Origin: Verrucomicrobiia bacterium
GTDB lineage: Bacteria; Verrucomicrobiota; Verrucomicrobiia; Limisphaerales; JADLHS01
Direction of reading: 5' to 3'
Assembly: GCA_011525685.1 (NCBI GenBank)
Contig: WYBW01000068.1
Location: 30,871-94,870, forward strand
DNA length: 64,000 nucleotides
Part shown: positions 8,888-19,842 of the stretch, piece after piece
Layout: each line of letters begins with the position of its first letter
How positions within the stretch are numbered: position 1 is the first letter of the stretch
The notes under the pieces: generated by a model
Told to the model about the DNA's origin: nothing
Seen by the model: the letters and a program-made list of their open reading frames with translations, nothing else
Databases searched by the model: none
Translations under genes and position numbers: made by a program

Positions 8888-9748
8888 CTACAACTCCGCG
8901 TTCCTCCGGGGAGAGGCAAACCGCCACCACGCCACGTGCAGCAGCCCCAGCAGGATCAGCAGGAGTCCGTTCGCCACCACCCCGGAAACGACCGGCGTGC
9001 CCGCGAAGCTCTGGATCGCGACCAGCAGCGCCAGCGCGATGTTGCGGTTGCTTGTGCCGAAGGCGATCACCTGTCGCGACGCCGGCGCGCCGCCCAGGCC
9101 GTAACCCATCACCAGCGACAATTCCGCCACCAACGCCATGACCAGCAACGGCCGCCAGCCGGTGGCGATGATGGAGTTGAATTCCACAACGGTCACGAAC
9201 GCCAGCGACAGCGCGCCGACGGCTTCAGAGGCCACTTCCACCGGACGCAACATTCGACGGCCGAGAGCCGGCCAGCGGTGGTTGACGAAAACCCCGAGCG
9301 CCAGCGGCAGGGTGATGGTGGCCACCAAAGTCAGCAAAACGCCAAGCAGATTGAATCGGATTGCTCCGGCATCCGGCACTGCTTTCAACGCCACCACACA
9401 GGCCAGCGGAGTCAGGAACGCGGAGAGCACGGGAAAGATGGACGTCAAGCCGGCCGCGAGCGAGAGATCGGCTCGGGCCAGGCGCGCGAACACGGGCACC
9501 ACCGGGGCAAACGGCGCCGAGCCGAGCAGGATCATCGCAATGGTGATGTCGCGTTCGAGGCCGGACACGCGCGCCGCCGCCAGTGTCAGCGCCGGCACGA
9601 TGAGGAAGTTCGCGACGAGAATCGCGACGAAGCGGCAGCGCCGCAGCGATTGGACCACCTGCCCCAGCGTCAACCGCAAGCCCACCGCGCCCAGCAGGCC
9701 CGCCAGGGCGCTGATGGTCAGGAGGCGGATGACGGTTTCCGTGGTCAC
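8888..9748 (-). CDS. SBF/BASS-family (bile acid:sodium symporter-like) transporter
   Basis: 286-aa polytopic membrane protein with about nine or ten hydrophobic helices and the family's conserved motifs (GSAPFAPVVPVFARLARAD in the middle, and AFGTSNRNIALALLV near the C-terminus). Family members carry organic anions with sodium. It starts 18 nt after the stop of cysNC on the same strand, so it is probably the last gene of the cysD-cysNC operon and may move a sulfur-containing or organic anion. That substrate is an inference from position only. Its 3' end overlaps a small hairpin (8879-8901). Confidence 0.82.
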   Translation of the reverse strand: MTTETVIRLLTISALAGLLGAVGLRLTLGQVVQSLRRCRFVAILVANFLIVPALTLAAARVSGLERDITIAMILLGSAPFAPVVPVFARLARADLSLAAGLTSIFPVLSAFLTPLACVVALKAVPDAGAIRFNLLGVLLTLVATITLPLALGVFVNHRWPALGRRMLRPVEVASEAVGALSLAFVTVVEFNSIIATGWRPLLVMALVAELSLVMGYGLGGAPASRQVIAFGTSNRNIALALLVAIQSFAGTPVVSGVVANGLLLILLGLLHVAWWRFASPRRNAEL

Positions 9749-9766
9749 GGGCGCGAAGCCGGCCGG

Positions 9767-11650
9767 TCAGATGGAGATGGCGCTGGAATCGTCCTGCAGT
9801 TGGAGGTGTTCCAGCACGCGGGCGACGGACTCGGACACGCTCAACTGGTCGGTGCGCAGTTCGATCTCCGGGTGCAACGGCGGCTCATACGGCGCGGAGA
9901 TGCCGGTAAACTCCTTGATCTCCTTCGCGCGCGCCTTGGCGTAGAGTCCCTTGGGATCGCGCCGTTCGCACACCTCGATGGGTGCGTTCACATGCACTTC
10001 GATGAAACGGCCCGCCGGCATGATCTTGCGGGCAAAGTCGCGGTCGGCGCGATACGGCGAGATGAAGGCCGTGATGCAGATCACCCCCGCGTCCGCGAAC
10101 AGTTTCGCCACTTCCGCCACCCGTCGGATGTTCTCCGCGCGGTCCTTCGGCGAAAAACCAAGGTCCGAACCGAGACCGTGTCGGATGTTGTCGCCGTCGA
10201 GCACATAGACCGAGCGACCGAGGTTGAACAGCTCGCGCTCCAGTTCCGTGGCGATGGTGGACTTGCCGGAGCTTGAGAGGCCCGTCAGCCAGATGACGCA
10301 ACCGGGATGGCCGTGGCGGGCTGCGCGCTGTTGCGGGGTCACCTTGCCCCGGCTCCAGAAAATGTTGTCGCTCTTCGTGCCGGCATCGTGCGTGCGGCGG
10401 GGATAGTTGTCCCCGATGATGATGCCGCCGCCGGCCACGTCGAATTCATCCACGATCACAAACCGGCCCGTCGGCGCGATGTCGGCATGAACATCGAAGG
10501 CGAGCGGCTTCCTGGTGCGCAGGGTCAGTTCCGCGACCTCGTGACGGCCCACGAACAATTCATGCTCCTTGCGCGAAACCACCGCGAGGGACGACGCGTC
10601 AATGACCTGGTCCACTGATTCGATGAAACACTCCAGTTCCTGCGTGGCGAGTTTGAGCTTGTAATTGCGGCCCTTGGCGAAGGGGCGCTTGCCCAGCCAG
10701 AACAAGCGGGCCTTGAAGCGGGAGAGCTCGTACGGCGGAGCGGCCTCATGCGCCGCCACGGCCCCGCGCGCCACGAAGATTTGTTCCGTGAGCGTGATGC
10801 CGATGGATTCGCCGGCTGCCGCCCGGTCGGTGGCGGGCGCGTTCCAACGTTCGATGGTCTTGACGGTGCTGGTTTTGTCCGTGGGCGAAAACACGATCTT
10901 GTCTCCCACCTGAATCACGCCCGCTTCGACCCGGCCCGCCAGGATGCGGCGGTGGTCAAAACGATAGACATCCTGGATGGGCATTCGCAACGGCTGGTGA
11001 TCAGGCCGGTCGGTGGCGCTGAATCCGTCCAGCGCCTCAAGCACCGTCGGGCCGTCATACCAACCGAGCTTCCCGCTGCGCGTGGCGATGTTGTCGCCGT
11101 CGCGGGCGACGATGGGAATGAAGACCCGCGGCTCGAGGCCGATCGTTTTGAGCCAGGCGCGGTAGTCGTTTTCGACCTGTTGAAAGCGCGCCGCGCTGTA
11201 GTTTTCGAGATCGAGTTTGTTCACCAGCACGGCGACCTGGCGGATGCCCAGCAGGTGAAGCAAATAGCCGTGCCGTCGGGAATTCTCCTGAACGCCCTCG
11301 TGCGCGTCTATCACCAGCAAGGCCGCCTCGGCCTGCGCGGCGCCGGTGACCATGTTCTTGAGGAACTCCTTGTGGCCGGGTGCGTCAATGATGACGTATT
11401 GCCGCCGGGCGGTGTGAAACCAGATTTGGGCGGTGTCAATCGTGATGTTCTGGTCGCGCTCGGACTGGAGCGCATCCATGAGGTTGGCCCACTCGAAGGG
11501 CACGCCCCGTCGCTCAGCCACGCGGCGAAGCTGCTCCAGTTTGCCCTCGGGCAACGAGCCGGTGTCGTGAAACAACCGGCCCACCAGGGTGGACTTGCCG
11601 TGGTCCACGTGCCCGACGATGACGATCTTGAGTTGCTCGGTCGGAGTCAT
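9767..11650 (-). CDS. cysNC: Bifunctional sulfate adenylyltransferase subunit 1 / APS kinase
   Basis: 627-aa fusion. The N-terminal CysN GTPase (about 1-430) has G1 GHVDHGKS, G3 DAPGH and G4 NKLD and drives ATP sulfurylase with CysD. The C-terminal APS kinase (about 440-627) has P-loop GLSSSGKST from residue 457, FISPYRADR, and DPKGLYAKA. The product is PAPS, used for sulfate assimilation or as donor for sulfotransferases such as that at 5819-6970. This is the NodQ-type arrangement. Located 48 nt downstream of cysD on the same strand. Confidence 0.96.
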   Translation of the reverse strand: MTPTEQLKIVIVGHVDHGKSTLVGRLFHDTGSLPEGKLEQLRRVAERRGVPFEWANLMDALQSERDQNITIDTAQIWFHTARRQYVIIDAPGHKEFLKNMVTGAAQAEAALLVIDAHEGVQENSRRHGYLLHLLGIRQVAVLVNKLDLENYSAARFQQVENDYRAWLKTIGLEPRVFIPIVARDGDNIATRSGKLGWYDGPTVLEALDGFSATDRPDHQPLRMPIQDVYRFDHRRILAGRVEAGVIQVGDKIVFSPTDKTSTVKTIERWNAPATDRAAAGESIGITLTEQIFVARGAVAAHEAAPPYELSRFKARLFWLGKRPFAKGRNYKLKLATQELECFIESVDQVIDASSLAVVSRKEHELFVGRHEVAELTLRTRKPLAFDVHADIAPTGRFVIVDEFDVAGGGIIIGDNYPRRTHDAGTKSDNIFWSRGKVTPQQRAARHGHPGCVIWLTGLSSSGKSTIATELERELFNLGRSVYVLDGDNIRHGLGSDLGFSPKDRAENIRRVAEVAKLFADAGVICITAFISPYRADRDFARKIMPAGRFIEVHVNAPIEVCERRDPKGLYAKARAKEIKEFTGISAPYEPPLHPEIELRTDQLSVSESVARVLEHLQLQDDSSAISI

Positions 11651-11698
11651 GTCATTGGCGGCAGCCGCCGCGATCGGTCCACGGTCGAAGAGGGGGGG

Positions 11699-12511
11699 TC
11701 ACATGTAGCCATCGCGCCGGAGTTTCTCAAAGGCGTCCTCGCTTTCCTGGTCCTGCGCGCGGCCGGAGCGCTCGGGCGTCCGCGTCTGGCGCAATTCGGT
11801 GATGATCTCGGACACGGTGCGGGCCGAGGATTTGATGGGCGCGGTGCAGGGAGCGCAGCCCAGGCTGCGGTAGCGCAGGCCCTCGCCGTTGGCAAAGTAG
11901 AGCGGGATCACGGGAATGTTTTCGCGCTCGATGTACTCCCACACGTTGACCTCCGTCCAATGCAGCAGCGGATGGATGCGGATGTGCGCGCCGGGAGCGA
12001 AGTCGGTCTTGAACTGATCCCACAACTCCGGAGGCTGGTCTTCGACGTTCCATTCCATGTTCTTGTCGCGCGGGCTGAAATAACGCTCCTTGGCGCGGGT
12101 GGGCTCCTCGTCGCGGCGCACGCCCACGATCACGCCGGTGTAGTGGTGTTTGGCCAGCACTTGTTGCAGGGCGTCTTTCTTGAGCGTCCCGCAACATTCC
12201 ACGCGTGTGGCCCGGCCATTGGGAAAGGTGGTGCCGGCCTCCAACACGGCGTGGTTCTGGCCGACGACGAGCTGCAGCTTCCACTCGCGCACCAGCCGGT
12301 CGCGGTACTCAATCATCGAAGGGATTTTGTAGCTGGTGTCCACGTGGACGAGCGGAAACGGAACGTGGCCCAGGAAAGCCTTGCGCGCCAGCCAGAGCAG
12401 AACGGTGGAATCCTTGCCGATGCTCCAGAGCATGGCCAGGTGTTCGAACTTGTTGAACGCCTCGCGCAGGATGTAAATGCTTTGATTCTCGAGTTTGGAC
12501 AAATGATCCAT
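11699..12511 (-). CDS. cysD: Sulfate adenylyltransferase subunit 2
   Basis: 270-aa PP-loop ATP sulfurylase subunit making adenosine 5'-phosphosulfate from sulfate and ATP, with CysN as GTPase partner. The PP-loop is SIGKDS (30-35). Other family segments seen are [24 protein letters not shown], and the C-terminal [11 protein letters not shown] with DGYM at the end, as is usual. First gene of the cysD-cysNC-transporter operon. Its upstream region (12512-12584) is short and ends at a MITE-like insertion, so its promoter probably lies within or beside that element. Confidence 0.96.
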   Translation of the reverse strand: MDHLSKLENQSIYILREAFNKFEHLAMLWSIGKDSTVLLWLARKAFLGHVPFPLVHVDTSYKIPSMIEYRDRLVREWKLQLVVGQNHAVLEAGTTFPNGRATRVECCGTLKKDALQQVLAKHHYTGVIVGVRRDEEPTRAKERYFSPRDKNMEWNVEDQPPELWDQFKTDFAPGAHIRIHPLLHWTEVNVWEYIERENIPVIPLYFANGEGLRYRSLGCAPCTAPIKSSARTVSEIITELRQTRTPERSGRAQDQESEDAFEKLRRDGYM

Positions 12512-12584
12512 GACGAATGTCGCGCGTCACCCTAGCGGGCGCCGCCCGCCGCGGAAAGTTGAATTTGCGGTCGTCGCGCCAATT

Positions 12585-12797
12585 GGGCGCATCTCAGTTT
12601 ATTGCAGGCAGGCATTCCTGGCGTAGCGCAGGTTTCCCAACCTGCGGTATCGCCGACTTCCAGTCGGCTGGCCCAGGCACGGCGTGGCAGGCCAGGAGCT
12701 CGCCGCGGTTGCGGATTGGAAATCCGCGACCCGGCAGACTGGAAGTCCGCGCCACGGCATCGCCTCGGCGCCCCCTGCAAGAAAATGAGATGCGCCC
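12585..12797. mobile_element. 213-bp MITE-like element, copy 2
   Basis: Same length and termini as copy 1 (GGGCGCATCTCA ... TGAGATGCGCCC) and very similar throughout. It is flanked by perfect 9-bp direct repeats GCGCCAATT (12576-12584 and 12798-12806), a classic target-site duplication. It sits in the divergent cysD/nuoA intergenic region. No coding capacity. Confidence 0.9.
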
Positions 12798-13111
12798 GCG
12801 CCAATTGAGGGTATTCCGGTTCTTTGCAAGTCCGCCGGTCTGCTGGAGGGGCGGCTTGCCAGCCGCCCTCCGGCGTCCAGTCCGGCCACCCGGCCGAGTG
12901 CAGGCGGCATGGTTGCTGGAAGCCGGAGGCGGTTGCGCCACTGCCTGACTCGGCGACGGCAACGACTGGGCGGGAGAAGTTCACGTGGCGCGAGAACCCT
13001 CACCACCCATCCCGAACCCAACTTGCGATCACCCCTGACGTCCGGCCCTTCCTTGACGCGCGTCCGGGCGGTTGTTACGGTGCGTTGCAGCAAGAGACGA
13101 AAGTTCGCGTC
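12798..13111. other. Region upstream of nuoA
   Basis: About 310 bp between the MITE-like element and nuoA. It should contain the nuo operon promoter, but I could not pick a convincing -35/-10 pair. Positions 12848-12950 contain inverted GC-rich segments (GGCGGCTTGCCAGCCGCC) resembling part of 2349-2390. No ORF with coding character. Confidence 0.35.
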
Positions 13112-13480
13112 ATGGACAGTCCCTATTTCTTCATCGTTCTGCTCATGTTGGCCGCGGTGGCGTTTGCGCTGACGCCGCTGGCGCTGGCGTGGCTGTGGGC
13201 GAAGTTCTTTTCCCCCCGCAAACCCGGACCGGACAAGAATGCCACTTACGAGTGCGGTCTGGAATCCAAGGGCGATGCGTGGATCCGGTTCAAGTCAGAA
13301 TACTATCTCTACGCCATCGTGTTTCTGATCTTCGACGTGGAAACGATTTTTCTCCTGCCGTTTGCGGTGGCCTTTGGCGGCCTGTCCGCCGGCGCGTTCA
13401 TCGCGATGATGATTTTTCTCCTGTTGCTGGTGGAGGGTCTGGTCTGGGCCTGGAAGAAAGGTGTGCTGACGTGGAAGTGA
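13112..13480 (+). CDS. nuoA: NADH-quinone oxidoreductase subunit A
   Basis: 122-aa membrane subunit of complex I with three transmembrane helices. Family signature YECGLE follows helix 1 (position about 48), and FKSEYYLYAIVFLIFDVETIFLLP carries the conserved acidic residues of helix 2. The ATG at 13112 gives the usual length. A longer in-frame ORF upstream would begin in non-coding DNA. First gene of the nuo operon. Confidence 0.95.
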   Translation: MDSPYFFIVLLMLAAVAFALTPLALAWLWAKFFSPRKPGPDKNATYECGLESKGDAWIRFKSEYYLYAIVFLIFDVETIFLLPFAVAFGGLSAGAFIAMMIFLLLLVEGLVWAWKKGVLTWK

Positions 13481-13548
13481 GTTTTACCTCTTGATCTGGC
13501 TCTCCATCTCAAAGACCAAACCCAGCGCAGATTGGGAGCAGGATCACG

Positions 13549-14178
13549 ATGAAGCTCAAGAATCCGACCATGGATGAAGGACTGAAAAGCGAATTGCAGA
13601 AGCAGGGCATCTTCACGACGAGCCTCCAGGAGGTTTACAACTGGGGACGGAAGAATTCCGTCTGGCCGCTGCAGTTCGGTCTGGCCTGTTGCGCCATCGA
13701 GATGATTGCCACGACCATGGCGCGTTACGATCTGGCGCGGTTTGGCGCGGAGGTGTTCCGGCCCTCACCGCGGCAGGCCGACTTGATGATCGTCGCGGGC
13801 ACGGTCACCAAAAAAATGGCGCCCCAGGTGGTGCGCCTCTACAATCAGATGGCAGAGCCGAAATACGTCATCGCCATGGGGGCGTGCGCGATTTCCGGCG
13901 GGCCGTTCAAGCAAGGTTACAACGTGCTCAAGGGCATTGACCGTTACCTTCCGGTGGACGTGCATATTCCCGGGTGTCCGCCGCGACCCGAGGCTTTGAT
14001 CCATGCCTTCATGACCTTGCAACGGAAGATTTCGGAACAAACATTGGCCGGCCCGCGGCGGCCACGGCATCTCGACGCGGAAGCGCCAAGCGAGTTCCCC
14101 GTGCCTCAGTTTGGCGCACACGATCTGGTGCCGCCCAAGAATCCCGAGTTGTGGCAGCCGCCCGCTCTGGTTCGCTGA
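13549..14178 (+). CDS. nuoB: NADH-quinone oxidoreductase subunit B
   Basis: Peripheral-arm subunit carrying cluster N2, the last iron-sulfur centre before quinone. Four cluster ligands are present: C47 and C48 (LACCAIEM), C113 (GACAISGG) and C143 (PGCPPRPEA). At 209 aa it is longer than the common 160-180 aa, because of a proline-rich C-terminal tail (from about 165) that does not match the core fold. It lies 68 nt after nuoA and 16 nt before a PQQ-propeller gene that separates it from nuoC. Confidence 0.96.
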   Translation: MKLKNPTMDEGLKSELQKQGIFTTSLQEVYNWGRKNSVWPLQFGLACCAIEMIATTMARYDLARFGAEVFRPSPRQADLMIVAGTVTKKMAPQVVRLYNQMAEPKYVIAMGACAISGGPFKQGYNVLKGIDRYLPVDVHIPGCPPRPEALIHAFMTLQRKISEQTLAGPRRPRHLDAEAPSEFPVPQFGAHDLVPPKNPELWQPPALVR

Positions 14179-14194
14179 GGCACCCGGACCCGCC

Positions 14195-15520
14195 ATGCTG
14201 CGCGCTGTTGTCATCTCCTTGTCCAGCGCAGTCCTCTGCCATGGCTTGTCGGTCCTCGCTGCCAACCCGGACTGGCCGCAGTGGCGTGGGGTGGGAGGAT
14301 CAGGGGTTTCCAGTGAAACCAACGTTCTGTTGGAATGGAACACGCGGGAAGGCATCCTGTGGCGAAGCCCGTTGCCGGGGCGCGGACATTCTTCACCGGT
14401 CGTGGTCAATGGCCGGGTTTTTCTGACCACAGACGTGGAGGGCGAAGTGGTGCCCGGCGCCAAGGCGGTTGAACACTCTCTCCGGGGCGAGCCTTTCAAA
14501 CATCCCGACAGCACGGGTGCGGATCGTTCGCATGAGCTTCGGGTGCTGTGCCTCGAGGCCGCCTCGGGGAAGTTGCTCTGGAGCAAGGTCGCTTATTCCG
14601 GAACTGTTTTCGATGACCGCCACCGCAAGGGCAGTTACGCGTCACCCACCGTGGCCGCGGACCGGGATCGGGTGTTCGCCTTCTTCGGTGGGGAGGGACT
14701 TTATTGTTACGACTTCGAAGGGGCGCTGGTCTGGTCCAATCGCTCTGGTGGCCTGGCGTTGCTTGGCTTGGGTCCGGGTTCATCGCCCGTGCTGTCCGGG
14801 CGGGCGGTGATCGTGCAGTGTGATCAAAACGAAGGTGAGCACTCATTCATTGCCGCGTTCGACAAGCGAACCGGAAAGGAACTCTGGCGCGCGGCTCGAC
14901 AGGTGAGCGCGAGCTGGGCCACACCTGTGGTGGTGAAGTGGCGGGGGCGTGAGCAGGTCATTGCTTCCGGCATGGAAACCATCATCGCCTATGACACGGA
15001 AACCGGCTCCGAAGTGTGGCGGCATGAAGGTCTCGGAAACAACGCCGTGCCCTCGCCGGTGGCCGGTCCGGATGCGGTTTATCTCGCGGCGGGGTATCCG
15101 AGGAAGCGAACGCTTGCCTTGAGCCTGGCAGGGCGGGGCGATGTCACCGGCACGACAAATCTGCTGTGGGAGTATGACCGTGGGGCGGGTTATGTGCCGT
15201 CGCCCTTGTTGGTGGGCGGGGATTTTTATCTGATGACGGATGGCGGCGCGTTGAGTTGCCTGGATGCGCGCAGTGGTGAGGTTCGCTATGATGGCGAACG
15301 ATTGCCGTCGCCCGCGCGTTTCACCGCGTCCCCGGTGGCCGTAGCCGGGCACCTGCTGCTGACCAGCGAGGAAGGGGACACTTTCGTGGTCAAGGCCGGC
15401 GCCAAGCACGAGTTTGTGCGCAAGAATCCCGTCGGCGAAAGCGTTTTCGCCTCGTTGGCGGTGGCGGAAAACCGCATCTACATCCGCGGCGAAACGCACT
15501 TGATCTGCATCGGTCGGTGA
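14195..15520 (+). CDS. Exported PQQ-like beta-propeller protein (1)
   Basis: 441 aa with a Sec signal peptide (about 1-22, ending VLAAN), then WPQWRGVGGSG and a series of PQQ/quinoprotein-like blades with short W-x-x-x motifs (GKLLWSKVAY, GKELWRAARQ, GSEVWRHEG). Such exported WD-like propellers are abundant in planctomycetes and verrucomicrobia, and their function is mostly unknown. PQQ-binding residues cannot be confirmed. The start is the ATG 16 nt after nuoB. It shares the WPQ(W/F)RG opening with the protein encoded at 17079-18491. Its location inside a complex I operon is unusual. Confidence 0.85.
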   Translation: MLRAVVISLSSAVLCHGLSVLAANPDWPQWRGVGGSGVSSETNVLLEWNTREGILWRSPLPGRGHSSPVVVNGRVFLTTDVEGEVVPGAKAVEHSLRGEPFKHPDSTGADRSHELRVLCLEAASGKLLWSKVAYSGTVFDDRHRKGSYASPTVAADRDRVFAFFGGEGLYCYDFEGALVWSNRSGGLALLGLGPGSSPVLSGRAVIVQCDQNEGEHSFIAAFDKRTGKELWRAARQVSASWATPVVVKWRGREQVIASGMETIIAYDTETGSEVWRHEGLGNNAVPSPVAGPDAVYLAAGYPRKRTLALSLAGRGDVTGTTNLLWEYDRGAGYVPSPLLVGGDFYLMTDGGALSCLDARSGEVRYDGERLPSPARFTASPVAVAGHLLLTSEEGDTFVVKAGAKHEFVRKNPVGESVFASLAVAENRIYIRGETHLICIGR

Positions 15521-15585
15521 AGAATCCGCCCTTGGGGCGATGATCAAAGCTCGCCAGCGGCTTTGACCTGGCTACAATCCGCGAC

Positions 15586-16221
15586 GTGGAAACACTTGAA
15601 CAAATCAAAGCGCGCCTGGAGGCGGCGATTCCCGGCGTCCGCCTTGAGGTGGTGGTCAACGGCGCGGTGGCGACCCAAAGCTCGTTGCTGGTGGACAGCG
15701 CGCACGCGGTGCAAGTGGCCAGGTTTTTGCGCGATGACCAAGAGCTTCGTCTCGATTACTGCTCGAACGTGACCGGCGTGGACTGGCTGGAGGCGGAATT
15801 GACCGAAAAGGTGAAGATGAAACGGGTGGTGGACGGCGTCGAAAAAGAAGTCGAAGAAACCAGAACGACGCGGCGTCCGGGCCATCTCGAAGCGGTCTAT
15901 CACCTTTATTCGATGGAAAAGAAACACGGGCCGGTGATCATCCGTCTGCGCACGGAGAACCGCGGCGACCGGCCTCACCTGCCCTCGCTCACGCCGGTCT
16001 GGCGAGGCTGCGAGTTTCAAGAGCGCGAGATTTTCGATCTCTATGGCATCGTGTTTGACGGTCATCCCGACCTGCGACGAATTCTGATGTGGGACGGTTT
16101 TCAGGATCATCCGATGCGCAAGGATTACGTCGAGCCGGACGACTACGAGTACGAGCCGACACCGCACGACGCGGTGTTGGAGAGGGCCAGGCGGCATTGC
16201 GAACCGGAGGCGAAAGCGTGA
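15586..16221 (+). CDS. nuoC: NADH-quinone oxidoreductase subunit C
   Basis: 211-aa 30-kDa-type peripheral subunit of complex I. The family signature is clear: [30 protein letters not shown] region (about 140-170), then the conserved DHPMRKDY. Not fused to NuoD, as in most bacteria outside the enterics. The start codon is GTG at 15586, opening METLEQIK. The stop overlaps the next gene's GTG (GTGA), so translation is likely coupled. It carries an unusual charged loop of about 20 residues ([19 protein letters not shown]). Confidence 0.94.
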   Translation: METLEQIKARLEAAIPGVRLEVVVNGAVATQSSLLVDSAHAVQVARFLRDDQELRLDYCSNVTGVDWLEAELTEKVKMKRVVDGVEKEVEETRTTRRPGHLEAVYHLYSMEKKHGPVIIRLRTENRGDRPHLPSLTPVWRGCEFQEREIFDLYGIVFDGHPDLRRILMWDGFQDHPMRKDYVEPDDYEYEPTPHDAVLERARRHCEPEAKA

Positions 16222-16520
16222 GGGAGGAGGAACTCAAGGAAACGTCCCCGCCGTATCGGGCACAGGAGTGGAAGAGCGAATTTCAACCGCTCATTGACGA
16301 GCTTTATCGGGAGGAGGTTTTGGAAGCGCGGAGGATGTCACCGGAAGACAAGTTTCTCTTGGGAGAGGAATTGTTCGAGTATGCCTGCTCCATCACCCTG
16401 GCCGGAATTCGCAACCAGAATCCGGAGTTCAGCGAGGAGGAGTGCGAGCAAGAACTGGAGCGGAGGCTGGAGTTGGGCGAGCGGATGGACAAGCTGGAGC
16501 GGTCGTCCCGCCGGAAATGA
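16218..16520 (+). CDS. Small acidic protein of unknown function, coupled to nuoC and a nucleotidyltransferase
   Basis: 100 aa, very rich in Glu/Arg, predicted mostly helical, soluble, no signal. The start is a GTG overlapping the nuoC stop by 4 nt. Its own stop overlaps the ATG of the nucleotidyltransferase (ATGA). The pair could be a toxin-antitoxin-like or regulatory module because many standalone nucleotidyltransferases are paired with a small partner, but I do not recognise this protein's family. The [20 protein letters not shown] segment resembles small proteins often found before such nucleotidyltransferases. Confidence 0.75.
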   Translation: MREEELKETSPPYRAQEWKSEFQPLIDELYREEVLEARRMSPEDKFLLGEELFEYACSITLAGIRNQNPEFSEEECEQELERRLELGERMDKLERSSRRK

Positions 16521-17068
16521 ATCCGCAAGCCAGCTTAACCTTACAGGTGTGCGCCGCGTTGCAGGAGGCTGACATTCCCTTTCTGCTGGCCGGATCGTTC
16601 GCGAGCAATTACTACGGCATCCCGAGGTCCACGAAGGACGCGGCTTTCGTGGTCCAACTGAGTTCCGGAGTCGGAGCGGATTTTGCCACCCGATTGGGCG
16701 ATGAGTTTGTGGTGGATCCGCAACTTTCGAATGAAACCGTGATGGGGACATATCGGCAGTATCTGCGGCATAAGAAGAAGAAGTTCAAAATCGAACTCTT
16801 TCTGCTGTCGCAGGATGCCCACGACCAGGAGCGGTTCAAGCGGCGTAGGCAGGAATTGCTCTCTGGCCAGTGTGTGTGGTTGCTCTCGCCCAAGGACGTT
16901 ATTGTGACGAAGCTTCGGTGGTCGCGCGGCAAGGACGAGGAAGATGTCAGAAACGTTATGCTCGTCCAGGGCGGCAAACTGGATTGGCCCTACATCGAGC
17001 AGTGGTGCCGCCAGCACGGCACGCTTGCAAAACTGGACGAAATCCGGCGTTCTATTCCCGACATCTGA
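16517..17068 (+). CDS. Nucleotidyltransferase-fold protein (DUF6036/AbiEii-like), altered active site
   Basis: 183 aa. The N-terminus has the minimal nucleotidyltransferase signature: LLAGSFASNYYGIPRSTKD (about 23-41), a GS loop followed by the segment that normally carries two metal-binding aspartates, D-x-D. Here the motif reads KDAAF: D41 is kept, but the second aspartate is Ala43 (GCT, one base from GAT). C-terminal part has SPKDVIVTKLRWSRGKDEEDV, a motif of this family. It overlaps the preceding small gene by ATGA and is followed 10 nt later by a PQQ/EF-hand lipoprotein gene. Function unknown; possibly catalytically impaired. Confidence 0.8.
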   Translation: MNPQASLTLQVCAALQEADIPFLLAGSFASNYYGIPRSTKDAAFVVQLSSGVGADFATRLGDEFVVDPQLSNETVMGTYRQYLRHKKKKFKIELFLLSQDAHDQERFKRRRQELLSGQCVWLLSPKDVIVTKLRWSRGKDEEDVRNVMLVQGGKLDWPYIEQWCRQHGTLAKLDEIRRSIPDI

Positions 17069-17078
17069 ACCGCAACTT

Positions 17079-18487
17079 ATGACCAGACACCTCGCAATCG
17101 CGTTTGGACTTTGCGCCGCTCTTTCAGCCTGCACCGCGGCCGCCACGCCGCAATGGCCGCAGTTTCGCGGGCCTGGAGGTGCGGGCGTGGCCGACGACCA
17201 GTCACCGCCCATCCATTTCGGGCCGGGGTCGAATCAACTCTGGAAAGTCCCGCTCCCGCCGGGGGCGTCTTCACCATGCGTTTGGGATGGATACATTTTT
17301 CTCACCGCTTTCAACGACGGCAAACTCGAAACCCTCGGTCTGGACCGCAAGGATGGCGGGATTCGTTGGCGGCAGACCGCGCCGGCCAGGGAAATCGAGA
17401 AGTTTCACCGAACCGAAGGCAGTCCGGCTTCGGCGACCCCGGCGACCGACGGGAAAAGCGTTGTCTCCTACTTCGGCTCCTGCGGCTTGATTTCTTACGA
17501 TTTCGCCGGCAAGGAACAATGGCGGCTCGAGTTGCCAGTGACGCAGCAGGCCGGCGACTTTGGCAGCGGCGCCTCGCCCATCATCGCGGGCGGATTGGTG
17601 TTGATGAATCGCGACCAGATGCAAGGCGCGGAATTGATCGCGGTGGATTTGCAGTCGGGCAAAGTCCAATGGCGCGCGAACCGCGCGGAACTGGGCTCCA
17701 GCTATGGCACACCGGTCGTGTGGGAAAATGGCGGGGTGACAGAGGTCATCCTTCCCGGCTTCACGCAGATGCGCGCCTACGACTTGAAATCCGGCCAGGA
17801 AGTCTGGCGTCTCCGCGGCCTGCCGACCGCCGTCTGTACCACGCCGGTGGCGGGAAATGGCCTGTTGTTCTTTGCCGGATGGTCGCCCGGAAAGGAATCG
17901 CCCATGCCCTCGTTTGACACGCTGCTCCAAGCCGACCAGAACGGCGACGGCGTGCTGGCCAGGAGTGAGGCCAACGAAATGATGCAGAGCTTTTTTGCCA
18001 GCTTCGACGCCGACCGGGATGACAAGCTCACGCGCGCCGAGTGGCAGGGTTTTCTCGACGTGCTCTCCAGGGGTGAAAACTCGCTGCTGGCCATCAAACC
18101 CGGCGGCAAGGGCGACATCACCGAGACGCACGTCGCGTGGAAACAGACGCGCGGCCTGCCTTATGTGCCCTCGCCGTTGCTCTACCGTGACAAGGTTTAC
18201 CTGGTGAAGGACGGTGGCCTGGTGTCCTGTTTCAACTCCCGGTCGGGCGAACCAATTTACGAACAGGAACGCATCGGGGCGATTGGGAATTATTATGCGT
18301 CGCCGGTGGCGGCCAATGGCAGGATATACGTGGCCTCCGTGAATGGCGTGTTGAGCGTGCTCGACGCCGGGGAAAAGCCGAACGTGGTCGGCCGCGCGGA
18401 TTTCAGGGAGCGCTTGTCCGCCACGCCGGCCATCGTGGACAACAAGCTTTACATCCGGACTGCGGACCATTTATGGGCTTTCGGGAA

Positions 18488-18491
<4 letters not shown>
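17079..18491 (+). CDS. PQQ-like beta-propeller lipoprotein with EF-hands (2)
   Basis: 470 aa. A signal peptide with lipobox LSAC (lipid-modified Cys18) implies membrane anchoring. It is followed by [11 protein letters not shown] and PQQ-like propeller blades. The propeller is interrupted by two EF-hand loops, [12 protein letters not shown] (about 286) and [12 protein letters not shown] (about 310), which suggest calcium binding. It is related to the protein encoded at 14195-15520. The ATG lies 10 nt after the nucleotidyltransferase, and the stop overlaps the nuoD start (ATGA). Role in or near complex I is unknown. Confidence 0.87.
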
Positions 18492-19699
<1,208 letters not shown>

Positions 19700-19842
19700 A
19701 CACCTTGCAGGCGGGAATGTGGGAGGCTGATCAAGCGGCAACAACCCCGTTCGTGAATCTTCTTCCTTGCCTGCTTTCTCCCTTTCCCCCGTTCGGCCGG
19801 GATTGCATTCTGTTGTTCAAGCGAGTTTGAACTGAAGACCTT
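19700..19842. other. nuoD-nuoI spacer
   Basis: 143 bp between nuoD and nuoI. No gene or obvious hairpin seen. The order jumps from nuoD to nuoI with no nuoE, nuoF or nuoG. Confidence 0.4.

Noticed and set aside
8882..10276. Plus-strand frame of 464 codons opposite the SBF transporter and cysNC
   Set aside because: Gln/Arg/His-rich text without motifs, antisense to recognised genes.
10748..12535. Long plus-strand frame of 595 codons opposite cysNC/cysD
   Set aside because: It is antisense to two clearly conserved genes, has a His/Arg/Gly-rich composition typical of high-GC shadow frames, and matches no family.
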